Numbered from the stretch's first letter, positions 41,158-53,654 are shown. The stretch is DNA of 64,000 nt from Fragum whitleyi (GCA_948146395.1 OX411552.1:11365686-11429685); one strand, 5' to 3'. Made by a program: numbers and translations. Notes: generated by a model not told the origin, from the sequence alone.

Positions 41158-43272
41158 ATGTCCCTGAAGTTGGCAGAATGGCAGAATAACAGAATAGCAG
41201 AATGAAGTTAGCAGAATGGCAGAATGGCAGAATGAAGTTGGCAGAATGGCAGAATAGCAGAATAGCAGAATGAACAATCGAAAGTCAAAATTGGGTGCAT
41301 GAAATAACTTGATTTGTTGTTTAAACGTGTTTTCAACGATTTTCCCGCAAAAAATTCCTTATATCATGTTCCAAGTTAACATGCCAAGCAATCAAGTCCA
41401 AATCCAAACTAATGAAAAAAAAAACAATCAATTTATGAAACCTATCTGTCTAAAATCGATTTTAAAAAATGATATTAGAACGCAAATAAAGTGATTGAGA
41501 TGGAAAAAGTGATATCTCAACAGTTTTCGCGTCTTTGAAATCTCATTCTGCCATTCTGCTATTCTGCTAGCAGAATGAAGTTGGCAGAATGGCAGAATAG
41601 CAGAATGAAAAATCGAATGTGAAGATTTGATCAATTTGTGCACGAAATAACTTGATTTGTAGTTCAAACGTGTTTTCAACGATTTACCCGCAAAAAATTC
41701 CTTATATCATGCTCCGGTTAACAAGCCAAGCAACCAAGTCCAAATTCAAACTAATGAAAAAAAAAAACAATCAATTTATGAAACTTATCGGTCTAAAATC
41801 GATATAAAATGATATAAGAACGCAATAAAAGTGATTGAGAGTGAAAAAGTCATATCTCAACAGTTTTCGCGTCTTTGAAATCTCATTCTGCTATTCTGCT
41901 ATTCTGCTAGCAGAATGAAGTTGGCAGAATGGCAGAATAGCAGAATGAAAAATCGAATGTCAGAATTCGATCAATTTGTGCATGAAAGAACTTGATTTGT
42001 TGTTCAAACGTGTTTTCAACGATTTTCGCGCGAAAAATTCCTTATATCATGCTCCGGTTAACATGCCAAGCAACCAAGTCAAAATCCAAACTAATGAAAA
42101 AAACAATCCATTTATGAAACCTATATGTCTAAAATCGATTTAAAAATGATATTAGAACGCAAAAAAGTGATTGAGAGTGAAAAAGTCATTTCTCAACAGT
42201 TTTCGCGTCTTTGAAATCTCAATCTGTCATTCTGCTATTCTGCTATTCTGCTAGCAGAATGAAGTTGGCAGAATGGCAGAATAGCAGAATGAAAAATGAA
42301 TGTCAAGATTTGATCAATTTGTTCACGAAATAACTCGATTTGTTGTTGAAACGTGTTTTAAAGGATTTTCCCGCAAAAAATTCCTTATATCATGCTCCAC
42401 GTTAACATGCCAAGCAACCAAGTCCAAATCCAAACTTATTAAAAAAAACAATCAATTTATGAAACCTATCGGTCAAAAATCGATTTGTAAATGATATAAG
42501 AACGCAATAAAAGTAATTGAGAGTGAAAAAAATCATATCTCAACCGTTTTCGCGTCTTTGAAATCTCATTCCGCCTTTCTGCTATACTGCTATTCTGCTA
42601 GCAGAATGATATGGCAGAATGGCAGAATAGCAGAACGAAAAATCGAATTTCAGAATTCGATCAATTTGCGAATGAAATAATTTGATTTGTTGTTGAAACG
42701 TGTTTTCAGCGATTTTCCCGCAAAAAATTCCTTATATCATGCTCCGGTTAACATGCCAAGCAACCAAGTCCAAATTCAAACTAATGAAAAAAACAATCAA
42801 TTTATGAAACTTATCGGTCTAGAATCGATTTAAAAATGATATTAGAACGCAATTAAAGTGATTGAGAGTGATAAAAATCATATCTCAACAGTTTTCGCGT
42901 CTTTGAAATCTCATTCTGCCATTCTGCTATTCTGCTAGCAGAATGAAGTTGGCAGAATGGCAGAAAAGCAGAATGAAAAATCGAAAGTCAAGATTTGATC
43001 AATTTGTGCACGAAATAACTTGAATTGTTGTTTAAACGTTTTTTCAACGATTTTCCCGCAAAACATTACTAATATCATGCTCCGGTTAACATGCCAAGCA
43101 ACCAAGTCCAAATCCAAACTAATGAAAAAAACAATCAAGTTATGAAATTTATCGGTCAAAAATCGATTTAAAAATGATTTTAGAACGCAATTAAAGTCAT
43201 TGAGAATGAAAAAGTCATATCTCAACAGTTTTCGCGTCTTTGAAATCTCATTCTGCCATTCTGCTATTCTGC
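41158..43272. repeat. Left arm: six ~340-bp tandem units
   Basis: Unit boundaries are marked by the palindrome ATTCTGCTAGCAGAAT at about 41568, 41908, 42252, 42599 and 42936. Each unit contains GGCAGAATGGCAGAATAGCA, TTCCTTATATCATGCTCC, AACATGCCAAGCAACCAAGT and TCAACAGTTTTCGCGTCTT. Units differ by scattered substitutions and small indels. Confidence 0.9.
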
Positions 43273-43273
43273 G

Positions 43274-45545
43274 CCCTGGGGCGCGAGAGTATATCGGCCG
43301 CTGCCGGGCATCGCCGCTTGGCCGAGCAAAGGCGTTGATCGAGTCGATCATGGTACCCTCTTGTTGCTCCAGCCAAGTACTACAATCGTGGCGAGTTTTG
43401 TTGAGCTGTGGCTATTAGCGGCCGCTCTAAAGCGATTCGCGCTGATGTCGCTAGGCTGCAAGCCGAGTTGGGCTTTTAAGAGGCGCTACGGCCATAGCTC
43501 CGCCCCCATTTGGCCGATCGGGACAATCTTGGTGTCTACGTGTTCGTCACGACGAGCTCTACAATCGGGGAGAGTTTTGCACCTCCATCCCAACCACAGG
43601 CGAAAATCGCGTTTTCGGCGCCCAGACCGGAAGTGCAGTGGCTGGGTCGGGATTGCTCGACGTCGATCGCCTCCTGGGCTCGGTCTTTACCATCGAGGCG
43701 AGTTTGGCTTTCTCAGCTCATCTATGGCCGGGGAAACGCGAATACGGGTCCTGGGGCGCGAGAGCAGTGCGGCCGTGGCCCGGTAAAGCCGCTTTGCTGA
43801 GCAAATGCGCTGATCGAGTCGATCATGGAACGGTCTTGTTCCTCCACTCAAGCACTAAATCGTGGCGATTTTGGCGGGGCTGCGGCTATTGGCGACTGTC
43901 AGTTACCCTAACCCTAACCCTAACCCTGACCATATCCGAACTGGGCTTTTCAGAGGCTCTACGGCCATAGCTCGGCCCCAAGTCGGCCGATCGGGACAAT
44001 CTTGGTGTCTACGTGTTCCTTTCGACGAGCACTATAATCGGGGAGAGTTTCGCACCTCCATCCCAACTACGGGGAAAAATCGCGTTTTCGGTGCCCCGAC
44101 TGGAAGTGCAGTGACTGGGTCGGGATTGCTCGACGTTGTTCGCCACTGGGGCTCGGTCTCCTCAATCGAGGCGAGTTTGGCGTTCCCAGCTCATCCATGG
44201 CCGGAGAAACGCGAATACGGGTCCTGTGGCGCGAGAGTATAGCGGCCGCTGCCGGGCATCGCCGCTTGGCCGAGCAAAGGCGTTGATCGAGTTGATCATG
44301 GTACCCTCTTGTTGCTCCAGCCAAGTACTACAATCGTGGCGAGTTTTGTTGAGCTACGGCTATAAGCGGCCGCTCTAAAGCGATTCGCGCTGGTGTCGCT
44401 AGGCTGCAAGCCGAGTTGGGCATTTAAGAGGCGCTACGGCCATAGCTCCGCCCCCATTTGGCCGATCGGGACAATCTTGGTGTCTACGTGTTCATCTCGA
44501 CAAGCACTACAATCGGGGAGGGTGCCTCTATCCCAACTACGGGCGAAAATTGTGTTTTCGGCGCCCTGACCGGAAGTGCAGTGGCTGGGTCGGGATTGCT
44601 CGACGTCGATCGCCTCTGGGGCTCGGTCTCTACAATCGAGGCGAGTGTGGTGTTCCCAGCTCATCTATGGCCGGAGAAACGCGATTACCGGCCCTGGGAC
44701 GCGAGAGCAGTAGGGCCGTTGCCGGGTAACGCCGCTGGGCCGAGCCAATGCGCCGATCGAGTCAATCATGGTTCGGTCTTGTTGCTCCACTCAAGCACTA
44801 CATGTGACGAGTTTGGCGGGTCTGCGGCTATTAGCGGCCGCCCTAGAGCGATTCGCGCTGATGTCGCTAGGGTGCCGGCCGAACTGGGCTTTTCAGGGGC
44901 GCTACAGCCATAGCTCCGCCCCCAGTGGGCCGATCTGGACAATCTTTGTGTCTACGTGTTCGCCTCGACGAGCTCTACAATCGGGGAGAGTTTCGCACCT
45001 CCATCCCATCCACAGGAAAAAATCGCGTTTTCGGCGCCCAGACCGGAAGTGCAGGGGCTGGGTCGAGATTGCTCGACGTCGATCGCCGCTGGGGCCTGGT
45101 CTCTACCATCGAGGTGAGTTGGCGTTTCCAGCTCATCTTGGGCCGAAAAACGCCAATACGGGCCCTGGGGCGCGAGAGCAGGTATGCCATCGCTGTCCAT
45201 CGCCGCTTGGCCGAGCAAAAGCGCCGACCGAGTCGATCGAGGTACCGTCTTGTTTTTCAACTCAAGCACGACAATCGTGGCGTGTTTGGCTGGGCTGCGG
45301 CTATTAGCGGCCGCTCTAGAGAGATTCGCGCTGATGTCGCTATTGTGTCTTCCGAGGGGCGCTTTTTAGAGGCGAAACAGCCGTAGTTCGGGATAATCGA
45401 TCGGGACAATCTTGGTGTCTACGTGTGCGTCTCTTCGGTGTCTACCATCGAGGTGAGTTTGACGTTCCCAGCTAATCTGTGGCCGGAATAACGCCAGTTC
45501 GGGCCCTGAGGCGCGTGCGCAGGGTGGCTGGTGCCGGGCATCGTC
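43274..45545. repeat. GC-rich satellite, ~470-bp units, in the foldback loop
   Basis: Units restart at CCTGGGGCGCGAGAG-like words near 43274, 43752, 44222, 44692 and 45165. The last is shortened (~336 bp) and ends near 45545. Landmarks per unit are GCGGCCGCTCTA, GGCCGATCGGGACAATCTTG and GGTCGGGATTGCTCGACGTC. The many 70-180-codon open frames here are a result of high GC and few stops, not genes. Confidence 0.85.
43903..43929. repeat. Telomere-type CCCTAA repeats inside the satellite
   Basis: TTA(CCCTAA)3 followed by CCCTGACC occurs in one 470-bp unit where the others have GCGGCCGC... sequence. (TTAGGG)n is the usual telomere repeat of molluscs and many animals. Confidence 0.8.
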
Positions 45546-46280
45546 GCTGGGCTCCAAAATGTTCACGCGAGTGAGACACTGCTTAAAAAAACACAATAAA
45601 CAGAGTCACAACTTGTTGGAAAATAATCTATCTCTAGAATATGTTTTTGCTCCCAGACCCCGGAATATGCCCCGCTTCTTCTCTAGGCAGAGTCTTAACT
45701 TGTTGAAAAATAAACCAAGTCCAAACTTTCCGAAAAAAACAGACTCCTTGAATCCCGTCTTCTTGCTCCCAAACACCGGAGTTTGCCCCGCATCTCTATC
45801 ATTTAAACAATAAACAAAGTCCAAACTTGTAGAAAAATAGACTCCAAGAACCGCTTCTTTGTGCTCCTAGATCCCGGAATTTGCCCCGCTATTTTAGGCA
45901 GAGTCTAAACTCGTTGGAAAATAAACCATCTCTACACTTGCTAGAAAATAAACCAAGTCCAAACTTTCCGAAAAACGGACGCCGATAACGCCCTCTTCTT
46001 GCCCCCGCATCTCCATCTTTGTTAAAAAATAAACTAAGTCCCCCGCATCTCCATCTTTGTTAAAAAATAAACTAAGTCCAAGAATCCCGTCTTCTAGCTC
46101 CAAAACCCCGGAATTAGCCAAGCATCTCTATCTTTTAGAAACTTGTTAGAAAATAAACCATCTCCAAAAGGCTCACGGGAGTGAGACACTTCTTTGGAAA
46201 ATAAACTAAGACCAAACTTTCCGAAAAACAGATTCCAAGAATCCCTTCTTCTTGCTCCCAAACCCCGGTATTTGCCCCGT
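45546..46280. repeat. Degenerate ~110-bp tandem repeat in the foldback loop
   Basis: Recurring words are AAAATAAACCAAGTCCAAAC, TTTCCGAAAAACAGA, CCAAGAATCCC, TTGCTCCCAAACCCCGGAAT and TTGCCCCGCATCTCTATC. About six irregular copies, some partly duplicated (46020-46075). Confidence 0.65.
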
Positions 46281-46824
46281 GTTCAACGGACCGTGACGGC
46301 CGGCTTGCATCTTCAGCCCCACTCACCAACTCTCTCTCTTCCCAGAGACAGTGGCTACCGGAGGGTGATTTCACTCTTTCGGGGGCCCGTTGCCGGCCGC
46401 TCGCAGAGCAGAGCGGCCGCCTCTTTACACTCAGTCCCCTTTCCAAGTCTCTTCCGCTAGACCGGCCCCAACACAGGCCGTCTGGCTGGGGCCTCTCTTA
46501 GCGGCCGTGCTCCGCTAGAGTCAGGCCCTTCATGCTACACATAAAGTCCGACTTGGGCTTACTGAGCCGTCGTCTCTTCCGCTAGACTCTGGCCCCCATC
46601 ATGTACTTACTCTGAGGCACTTACCGGAGGTTCCGATGTTGATTGACTGGCGTAAGATCATGATCAACAGTCCAACTTCGATGCGCCGAGACAAGTGCAG
46701 CCCGCTCAAGCCCGTCAGGCCCTTGTTGAAAGGGTCCCTCCGTGTTAGGAGGGTTGCCCACCATTACCGGAACACTGGCTTGGGACACAGAGACGGGGGT
46801 TGACTGCCCCGGGCCGAATCGTCC
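46281..46824. other. Unique GC-rich segment at the end of the foldback loop
   Basis: Not repetitive within the window. Contains TTCCGCTAGACCGGCCCCA and a weakly similar TTCCGCTAGACTCTGGCCCC, and AGCGGCCGCC. No protein or RNA gene recognised; it could be captured spacer DNA. Source unknown. Confidence 0.4.
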
Positions 46825-48925
46825 AGAATAGCAGAATGGCAGAATGGGATTTCAAAGACGCGGAAACTGTTGAGATATGACTTTTTCTATCTCAATCACT
46901 TTTATTGCATTCTAATATCATTTTTAAATCGATTTTAGACCGATAGGTTTCATAAATTGATTGTTTTTTTCATAAGTTTGAATTTGGACTTGGTTGCTTG
47001 GCATGTTAACCGGAGCATGATATAAGGAATTTTTTGCGGGTAAATCGTTGAAAACACATTTGAACTACAAATCAAGTTATTTCAGGCACAAATTGATCAA
47101 ATCTTGACTTTCGATTTTTCATTCTGCTATTCTGCCATTCTGCCAACTTCATTCTGCTATCTGAATAGCAGAATAGCAGAATAGCAGAATGAGATTTCAA
47201 AGACGCGAAAACTGTTGAGATATGACTTTTTCACTCTGAATTACTTTAGTTGCGTTCTATAATCATTTTTAAATCGATTTTAGACATATAAGTTTCATAA
47301 ATTGATTGTTTTTTTCATAAGTTTGGATTTGGACTTGGTTGCTTAGCATGTTAACCGGAGCATGATATAAGGAATTTTTGCGGGAAAATCGTTGAAAACA
47401 CGTTTAATTAACAAATCAACTTATTTCATTCACAAATTGATCGAATTCTGACATTCGATTTATCATTCTGCTATTCTGCCATTCTGCCATTAACATTCTG
47501 CTAGCAGAATAGCAGAATGGCAGAATGAGATTTCAAAGACGCGAAAACTGTTGAGATATGACTTTTTCACTCTGAATTACTTTAGTTGCGTTCCATTATC
47601 TTTTTAAAATCGATTTTAGACATATAATTTTCATAAATTGATTGTTTTTTCATTAGTTTGGATTTGGACTTGGTTGCTTAGCATGTTAACCGGAGCATGA
47701 TATAAGGAATTTTTTGCGGGAAAATCGTTGAAAACACGTTAAATAAACAAATCAACTTATTTCATTCACAAATTGATCGAATTCTGACATTCGATTTATC
47801 ATTCTGCTATTCTGCCATTCTGCCATCTTCATTCTGCTAGCAGAATAGCAGAATAGCAGAATGAGATTTCAAAGACGCGAAAACTGTTGAGATATGACTT
47901 TTTTCGCTCTCAATTACTTTTATAGCGTTCTAATATCATTTTTAAATCGATTTTAGACCGATAGGTTTCATAAATTGATTGGGTTTTTTTTCATTAGTTT
48001 TAATTTGGACTTGGTTGCTTGGCATGTTAACTAGAGCATGATATAATTATTTTTTGCGGGAAAATCGTTGAAAATACGCTTAAACAACAAATCAAGTTAT
48101 TTAATGCACAAATTGATCGAATTCTGACATTCGATTTTTCATTCTGCTATTCTGCCATTCTGCCAACTTCATTCTGCTAGCAGAATAGCAGAATGGCAGA
48201 ATGAGATTTCAAAGACGCGAAAACTGTTGAGATATGACTTTTTTCAACCTCAATTACTTTGATTGCGTTCATATATCATTTTTAAATCGATTTTAGACAG
48301 ATAGGTTTCAAAAAATGATTGGTTTTTTTTTTCATTAGTTTGGATTTGGACTTGGTTGCTTGGCATGTTAACCGGAGCATGATATAAGGATTTTTTGCGG
48401 AAAAATCGTTGAAAACACGTTTAATTAACAAATCAAGTTATTTCGTGCACAAATTGATCAAATCTTGACATTCGATTTTTCATTCTGCTATTCTGCCATT
48501 CTGCCAACTTCATTTTGCTAGCAGAATAACAGAATAGCAGAATGGCAGAATGAGATTTCAAAGATGCAAAAACTGTTGAGATATGACTTTTTTACCTCTC
48601 AATTTCTTTTATTGCGTTCTAATATCATTTTTAAATCGATTTTAGACAGATAGGTTTCAAAAAATGATTGTTCTTTTCATTAGTTTGAATTTGGACTTGG
48701 TTGCTTGGCATGTTAACTAGAGCATGATATAATTATTTTCTTGCGGGAAAATCGTTGAAAACACGTTTAAACAACAAATCAAGTTATTTCATGCACCCAA
48801 TTTTGACTTTCGATTTTTCATTCTGCTATTCTGCTATTCTGTCATTCTGCCAACTTCATTCTGCCATTCTGCCATTCTGCTAACTTCATTCTGCTATTCT
48901 GCTATTCTGCCAACTTCAGGGACAT
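46825..48925. repeat. Right arm: six ~340-bp tandem units, inverted
   Basis: The same unit as the left arm on the other strand (AAGACGCGAAAACTGTTGAG, ACTTGGTTGCTTGGCATGTT, GGAGCATGATATAAGGAA). Boundaries near 47162, 47500, 47837, 48180 and 48522. Confidence 0.9.
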
Positions 48926-49047
48926 GGTAATATGGTAATATGCGGTATGGAATGGTTTTATTGAGGTACACGTCAACTTCACGATTGTTACTAGCTTTTC
49001 AAAGGAGTGGAATGTCTAAAAAATGGTCATTATCTTAATTAAATAGT

Positions 49048-49298
49048 TGTGACCCGTTAGGCGAAAGGGGACAAGCAGGGTAGGGCGTAAAGTATCGCCC
49101 TAGTCAGACTGCAAAGACTGACTAGAGTCTACACCTTTCACACTTTGCTGATTTACTGTTTACAAAAATGACAAATCTACCTTTGTTTGAACGACTTTTT
49201 AAAATGCGATTTGGAATCGAACTGAACTATAACCGATCCTTTTTCCAATATAGATTTTACGGAGTTCCCAGATAGTCCCTTTTGCGTAACCGGTCACA
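49048..49298. mobile_element. MITE family L (L3)
   Basis: TGTGACCCGTTAGGCGAAAG at the left and CCCTTTTGCGTAACCGGTCA at the right are inverted. The internal hairpin is CCTAGTCAGACTGCA/AGACTGACTAG. Confidence 0.6.
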
Positions 49299-50266
49299 TT
49301 TGGTTTGAATATGCAACAAACTGCAATATATGCTTGCCTGGTCAAGCTTAACATAGATCTAGAACTGCAGTAGGCAACACTGGTTGTGTGGTTCAAATTT
49401 CATTGTGGTAGGTTTTTATATTCATTAGAATTAAATCCATTTTTTTCCTTTTGTCAGTAATTTTTATTTGTCCCCAATTGAGAGTTATCCTTGGGTGTTT
49501 ACCCTGTCATACTTCGATAGCTGTTTCGTACGAGGTTGAGTGGGTGGCTTTCAATGGTCTTCTTCGACGACTCGTTAAAAACCTCGGCTCAGGGTCGGAA
49601 CTGCTAGCTTGTAAATAGTAATAAATTTAGAAACATTTCAATACTTAATTTTTTTAAGCGTCTACAACACTGAATTTTAATCTCAGATCTTGGATTTCCA
49701 TAAAGACCTATTTCATTTTATACATATGTAAATCGTATACACTATATATCGTGACTTGTGATTACAATACATTGTATACATTTCACGAGTCAAAAAGCGA
49801 AATCTACTTTTGCCACGTAATTCTATTTAACCAATCAGTTTTATCATTATTATTATTATTTTCATTCAATGCAATGCAATAATATGTCTATGTTTTATTG
49901 ACCTTAAAAGACTGTATCCTTTCCAATTTTTCGCACGTTCATTTCGCGTATTTCCGAGATGGCTCTTCTTCGCTTGACGGATCTCGTTAAATAGTTCTAA
50001 AATAGTTCTTTGACTCTTCTTAAATTTCGGAATGTTCTTTACACTCTTGTAACCATGTCATTGTCTAGGATTCTTTTATTTATTTTTTTTTCAAATGTTC
50101 AATTGAAAATTTCCAAAATTCAAGTGATTTCTAATTTTCTTTTGCTGTAAGAAGTACGAGGGATAATACAGAAATTCATACATTGGGCTAATCACTTTCG
50201 CATTTATGGCTTGTTCAGTATATAGTCTGGTGAATAAACAGTTTAGTAACCACAGACAGCATAAAT

Positions 50267-50298
<32 letters not shown>

Positions 50299-52980
50299 AA
50301 GAATTATCTTAAGCGGTCTAATAAAACGCTACCATAGTAACATTTGCACGCTTAGGCGGGGGATCAGAAAAAATACTGAAAATCTGTCAAATAAATCAAG
50401 TTTTCTAAAAGTTTTGCGAAACTGTAGTTGAGATTCCTAGGCTTTGTTAAATGATACACAATTAGAAAATTATTTTTCATGTTTTAATGCTTGTTGGGAG
50501 TCTTAATACGGACACAGAATATTTTTTATAATAAAAAATATTCGAGGGAAAAAATTACTAGACGTCACCACCAAAAAAGTATTGTCGTTTATTTTTCGAC
50601 TTTTGTGTTGATCTATGTTATTCACCAACCTAAAACATTATGGAGTATTAAGAAAAATTATATAAATGTGCATAAGAGGACTTTTCTTAAATCCTCCCGG
50701 GTATTAAAAGATGATCAGGCATGATAGGCGGAATTGAAAAGGTCTAATGGAGTTTCAACGAGCGAACTTGTTTCAATTGATTCTCATTATTTTCCGAAAA
50801 TAAAGGTCGTGCATCAGGATCTCTCTCCACTTTACTAGAAATTCCATGCATAACGAAATTGTAAAAAAATTGGTCCCAAATGGTATTTGGATAATTTCTG
50901 CAAGTTGGGGTACTAGTCACAGAAAGGCATGTGAAAAAGCGGAGACTATATAGAAGAGAGTATAATAATGACGTCGCATTTTGACGTTCTTGCTCCCCCA
51001 CCTTCTTAGGGGGTATCTGTCTTGATTTATGCAATTTACAGCTGCTATTGAATGTAAACATTTGAAATCATACACACGTATTACACACAGGTGATGCATC
51101 AAACACCCGTATATATATATATTTTTATAGTCAACTTTTATGTATATTAATGACCTCATTTTACAAACTTTTGGATCAACCCTCGTATTTAAATTTAAAT
51201 ACTCGTGAAACGTTTGCACTTGAACATGTACCTGTGTACAAAACAGGGTACCGTATTTAAACGTTCGCAAACGTTTTAAAAATCCCTAACGCATGGCTGA
51301 GAAGATGCATGAAACGACATGTTTTCAAATATTTATAAATTGTAAAGAAATAAAACATTTATAAATACAAGCGACATATGACTCCCAGACTATACGATTA
51401 TTTAGCCTTTTCATGATTTCAATTTACCCCATACCTAAACACTGAGAATAAAGGCTTCGTTTCAAAGACCCCGGGATAGGCGGGCGTGCTGGGTGATTCG
51501 TTGGGACGACCATCAATCATTGCATACTCTCTTTGAAACGAGAAGATTTCTATCGTATAAAACACATCGCACGTTAATCATATTTTCATTCTTAGTGTAT
51601 TTAATCTTCTAAAGCTTTAAAACCAAGTCTTTCACGGCCAAGCACTTTTTTTTGGTGACTGCGTAGACGTAGCGGATCAAATATTGTACCTGTTTCAAAA
51701 TGTCCCCAGAGCTAACCTTACCCTACTTCGAAATACGCGCTTTCATATGACAGTCACAAAAGAGATTCTTTCACATAGAAGTGACTGAATGACGTCACAA
51801 GGGGGAAACCCCAAAAAACAATTTGGTTATTTTTTTTTAAAATGAAAACAATTGAAAAATAAATATGGCTTCGCGTTAGGGGTTTTCAGGGAGTTTGCCA
51901 ACGTCACGTCTTTAAACTCTTTATGTTGTATGAACAAAACTGTACATGATGTAACTTGTTTATTATAGTAGTTCTTATTGGATACTTTTAAAGTCTTTAT
52001 TTTAAAATATAGTATAACCCAAGATATTTAAAAGACCAAAATTGCACGAAGATTGTCGATAATTTGGCAGAGTAAAGATGACTTTGAAGATGATTTCGAA
52101 TTCGACAAAATATGTTGCAACAACTTTTAAAATCTTACAAATGTTTTTTATTGAGAAAATGTGGAGCAAATTAATTTGGCTACGATGTACAAAAAATTAT
52201 CACATGTCACGGAACGAAATTTCAAGGAAATTATTCATTCAACTTTCGACGTCAAGTTAAATGTTCACAAAAGCTGTCTTTTCAAACAGATTAAATAAAG
52301 ATAGATGATTTCTACTTTTCTTAAAATCAAATTCAGATATAATAATTCTAAAATCTATTATTTTGAAATAATCCTATATTTGAAATATTTTAGAATACCT
52401 CATTGCACGAAGATTGACGTCAATTAAGCATAGTGACGATTGTTTAGGTGCGACGTCGAATTCCACGATAAATGTTGCAACAATTTAACAAAATCGAATT
52501 TATCGAAAGATCTTACCCGAAAACATACAATTTTTATTCGATAAATGTAAATCATACTTATTTCGCTAAAATATATTTACAAAAAAAAACAGCAATAGGT
52601 TACCAGACAAAATTTGAGATTTTTTTTGTATTTGAAAAAAAAGAAAAAAAAATAAAATGGGGATGAGAACGTCAAGCCTTGAAAATCACGAAATAAGGAG
52701 CGTTTCAGACTGGTTATTCCGTCTAAATGAAAATAGAAATAAAACGACTATCTCGGACGTGCTTGGAACTTCTAAATGAATCATTTTTTTTGTGTGTGTG
52801 TTTGTAAAATCAGCAAATTAAATCAGATTTATATTATAAGGAAGTCCAAAATTCGACCATGTTTCCTGTCCGCATTTACCTGAAGTAAACACTTTGCTTC
52901 TGGAACCGCATATGAATATTTCTTTTTGCTTTTTTATTTCTTATAGATGGTGTATCAGGACAAGTTTGACTTGAATAAGA
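49299..52980. other. 3.7 kb without recognisable gene or transposon
   Basis: Holds a 30-base T-run at 50268-50297 and a short stem ATATTTTTTATAATAAAAAATAT near 50519. Overlapping minus-strand frames at 50744-51270 (105 and 117 codons) have no domain I recognise. TTCTTCGCTTGACGGATC near 49967 recalls a family-L end. Otherwise anonymous AT-rich DNA. Confidence 0.35.
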
Positions 52981-53020
52981 TTTGTTTGTTTGAATGAGGT
53001 TTAACGCCGTTTTTAAATAA
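52981..53020 (-). repeat. SINE tail fragment (S7)
   Basis: The minus strand reads AACGGCGTTAAACCTCATTC followed by AAACAAACAAA, the tail of the S1 family only. Confidence 0.45.
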
Positions 53021-53090
53021 ATGTTCAGTCATGATATGAAATTCGAGATTTCGGCTCTGTTCAGTCGTTCTCCCCAAAATGACAGACTAT

Positions 53091-53461
53091 GTGTAAACCT
53101 GTCTTTGACATTGAATGACCGAGAGGAGTGAGTTTTGGGTGAAATTAAAGGAAGGGAATCCTATTTTGCTAATTTTGTTCAACATGAACAAAATTATCGA
53201 TATATATTACCTCCCTTTAATAAAAATGCACAAAAAGTTCTCTGTAGCCTTTTATGTCTCCGGGAACCACTCAGACGCTTAAGTCAGGAAAATCGTGGAT
53301 TTTTCTTTGCAATATCAATTTGAATGTAGCTTTTAATCTTATCTATTTGGTGATTTTGGAGCCCTTTGAATGGTAAGAGTGAGTGTTTAGAATATGTGAA
53401 AGGAGCGCTGACAGAATGGTTTTGAGCGAGATGAGTGCAAATATCACAATGTTACTAACTG
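53091..53461 (-). mobile_element. MITE family A (A13)
   Basis: The left terminus is eroded. GGAGTGAGTTTTGGGTGAAA, hairpin TTTTGTTCAACATGAACAAA, TACCTCCCTTTAATAAAAAT and AGGAGCGCTGACAGAATGG follow in order. The right end is ATCACAATGTTACTAACTG plus TA. Confidence 0.7.
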
Positions 53462-53654
53462 TAACAATATACTGAAATTCATTTTTTCCGAAAAAAAATG
53501 TTTTCAACTTTTTTTTCGGCATTGTTGTTGTTGTTGTTGCAATAATTTCCTTCTTTACATAAGAAACAAGGTGCCAAATTGTCACAAGATACACCCGTCG
53601 CACTGCTTAGTATTAACTGGGGGTTTGAATAGAACTGAGGTTATTTTGAATGAA

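Larger units (their letters stand above)
41158..48925. mobile_element. Foldback-type transposon, 7.77 kb, with tandem-repeat arms
   Basis: Terminal inverted repeat ATGTCCCTGAAGTTGGCAGA at the left; the right end is its inverse, ending CTTCAGGGACAT. GGTAATATGG directly flanks it at 41148-41157 and 48926-48935 (10 bp). The arms (41158-43272 and 46825-48925) each hold about six ~340-bp tandem units in opposite orientation. The loop (43274-46824) is GC-rich and lacks a transposase-like ORF. Long internally repetitive inverted repeats with a 9-10-bp duplication recall Drosophila FB elements and Mutator-like foldbacks. Superfamily not proven. Confidence 0.75.
41045..48996 (-). mobile_element. MITE family A (A12), split by the foldback element
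   Basis: Left part 41045-41157: GCAAGATCATGAAACTTACA, GGAATGATTACGGAATGAAA, AGGAGCGGGTTT. Right part 48926-48996: GGAATGGTTTTATTGAGGTA, CGTCAACTTCACGATTGTTA. Together they read as one family-A copy with the 41158-48925 element inserted near its middle. Confidence 0.6.

Noticed and set aside
41158..43272. CRISPR-like array
   Set aside because: The repeats are ~340 bp and nearly identical throughout, with no short repeat/variable spacer layout and no cas genes. The context is eukaryotic.
44420..44460. 5S rRNA similarity (CTACGGCCATA)
   Set aside because: Only about 11 bases resemble the 5S start; the internal promoter boxes and the remainder do not follow.
43361..45386. Several 80-179-codon open frames in the GC-rich loop
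   Set aside because: They overlap in many frames on both strands, repeat every ~470 bp with the satellite, and show no domain. High GC lowers stop frequency.
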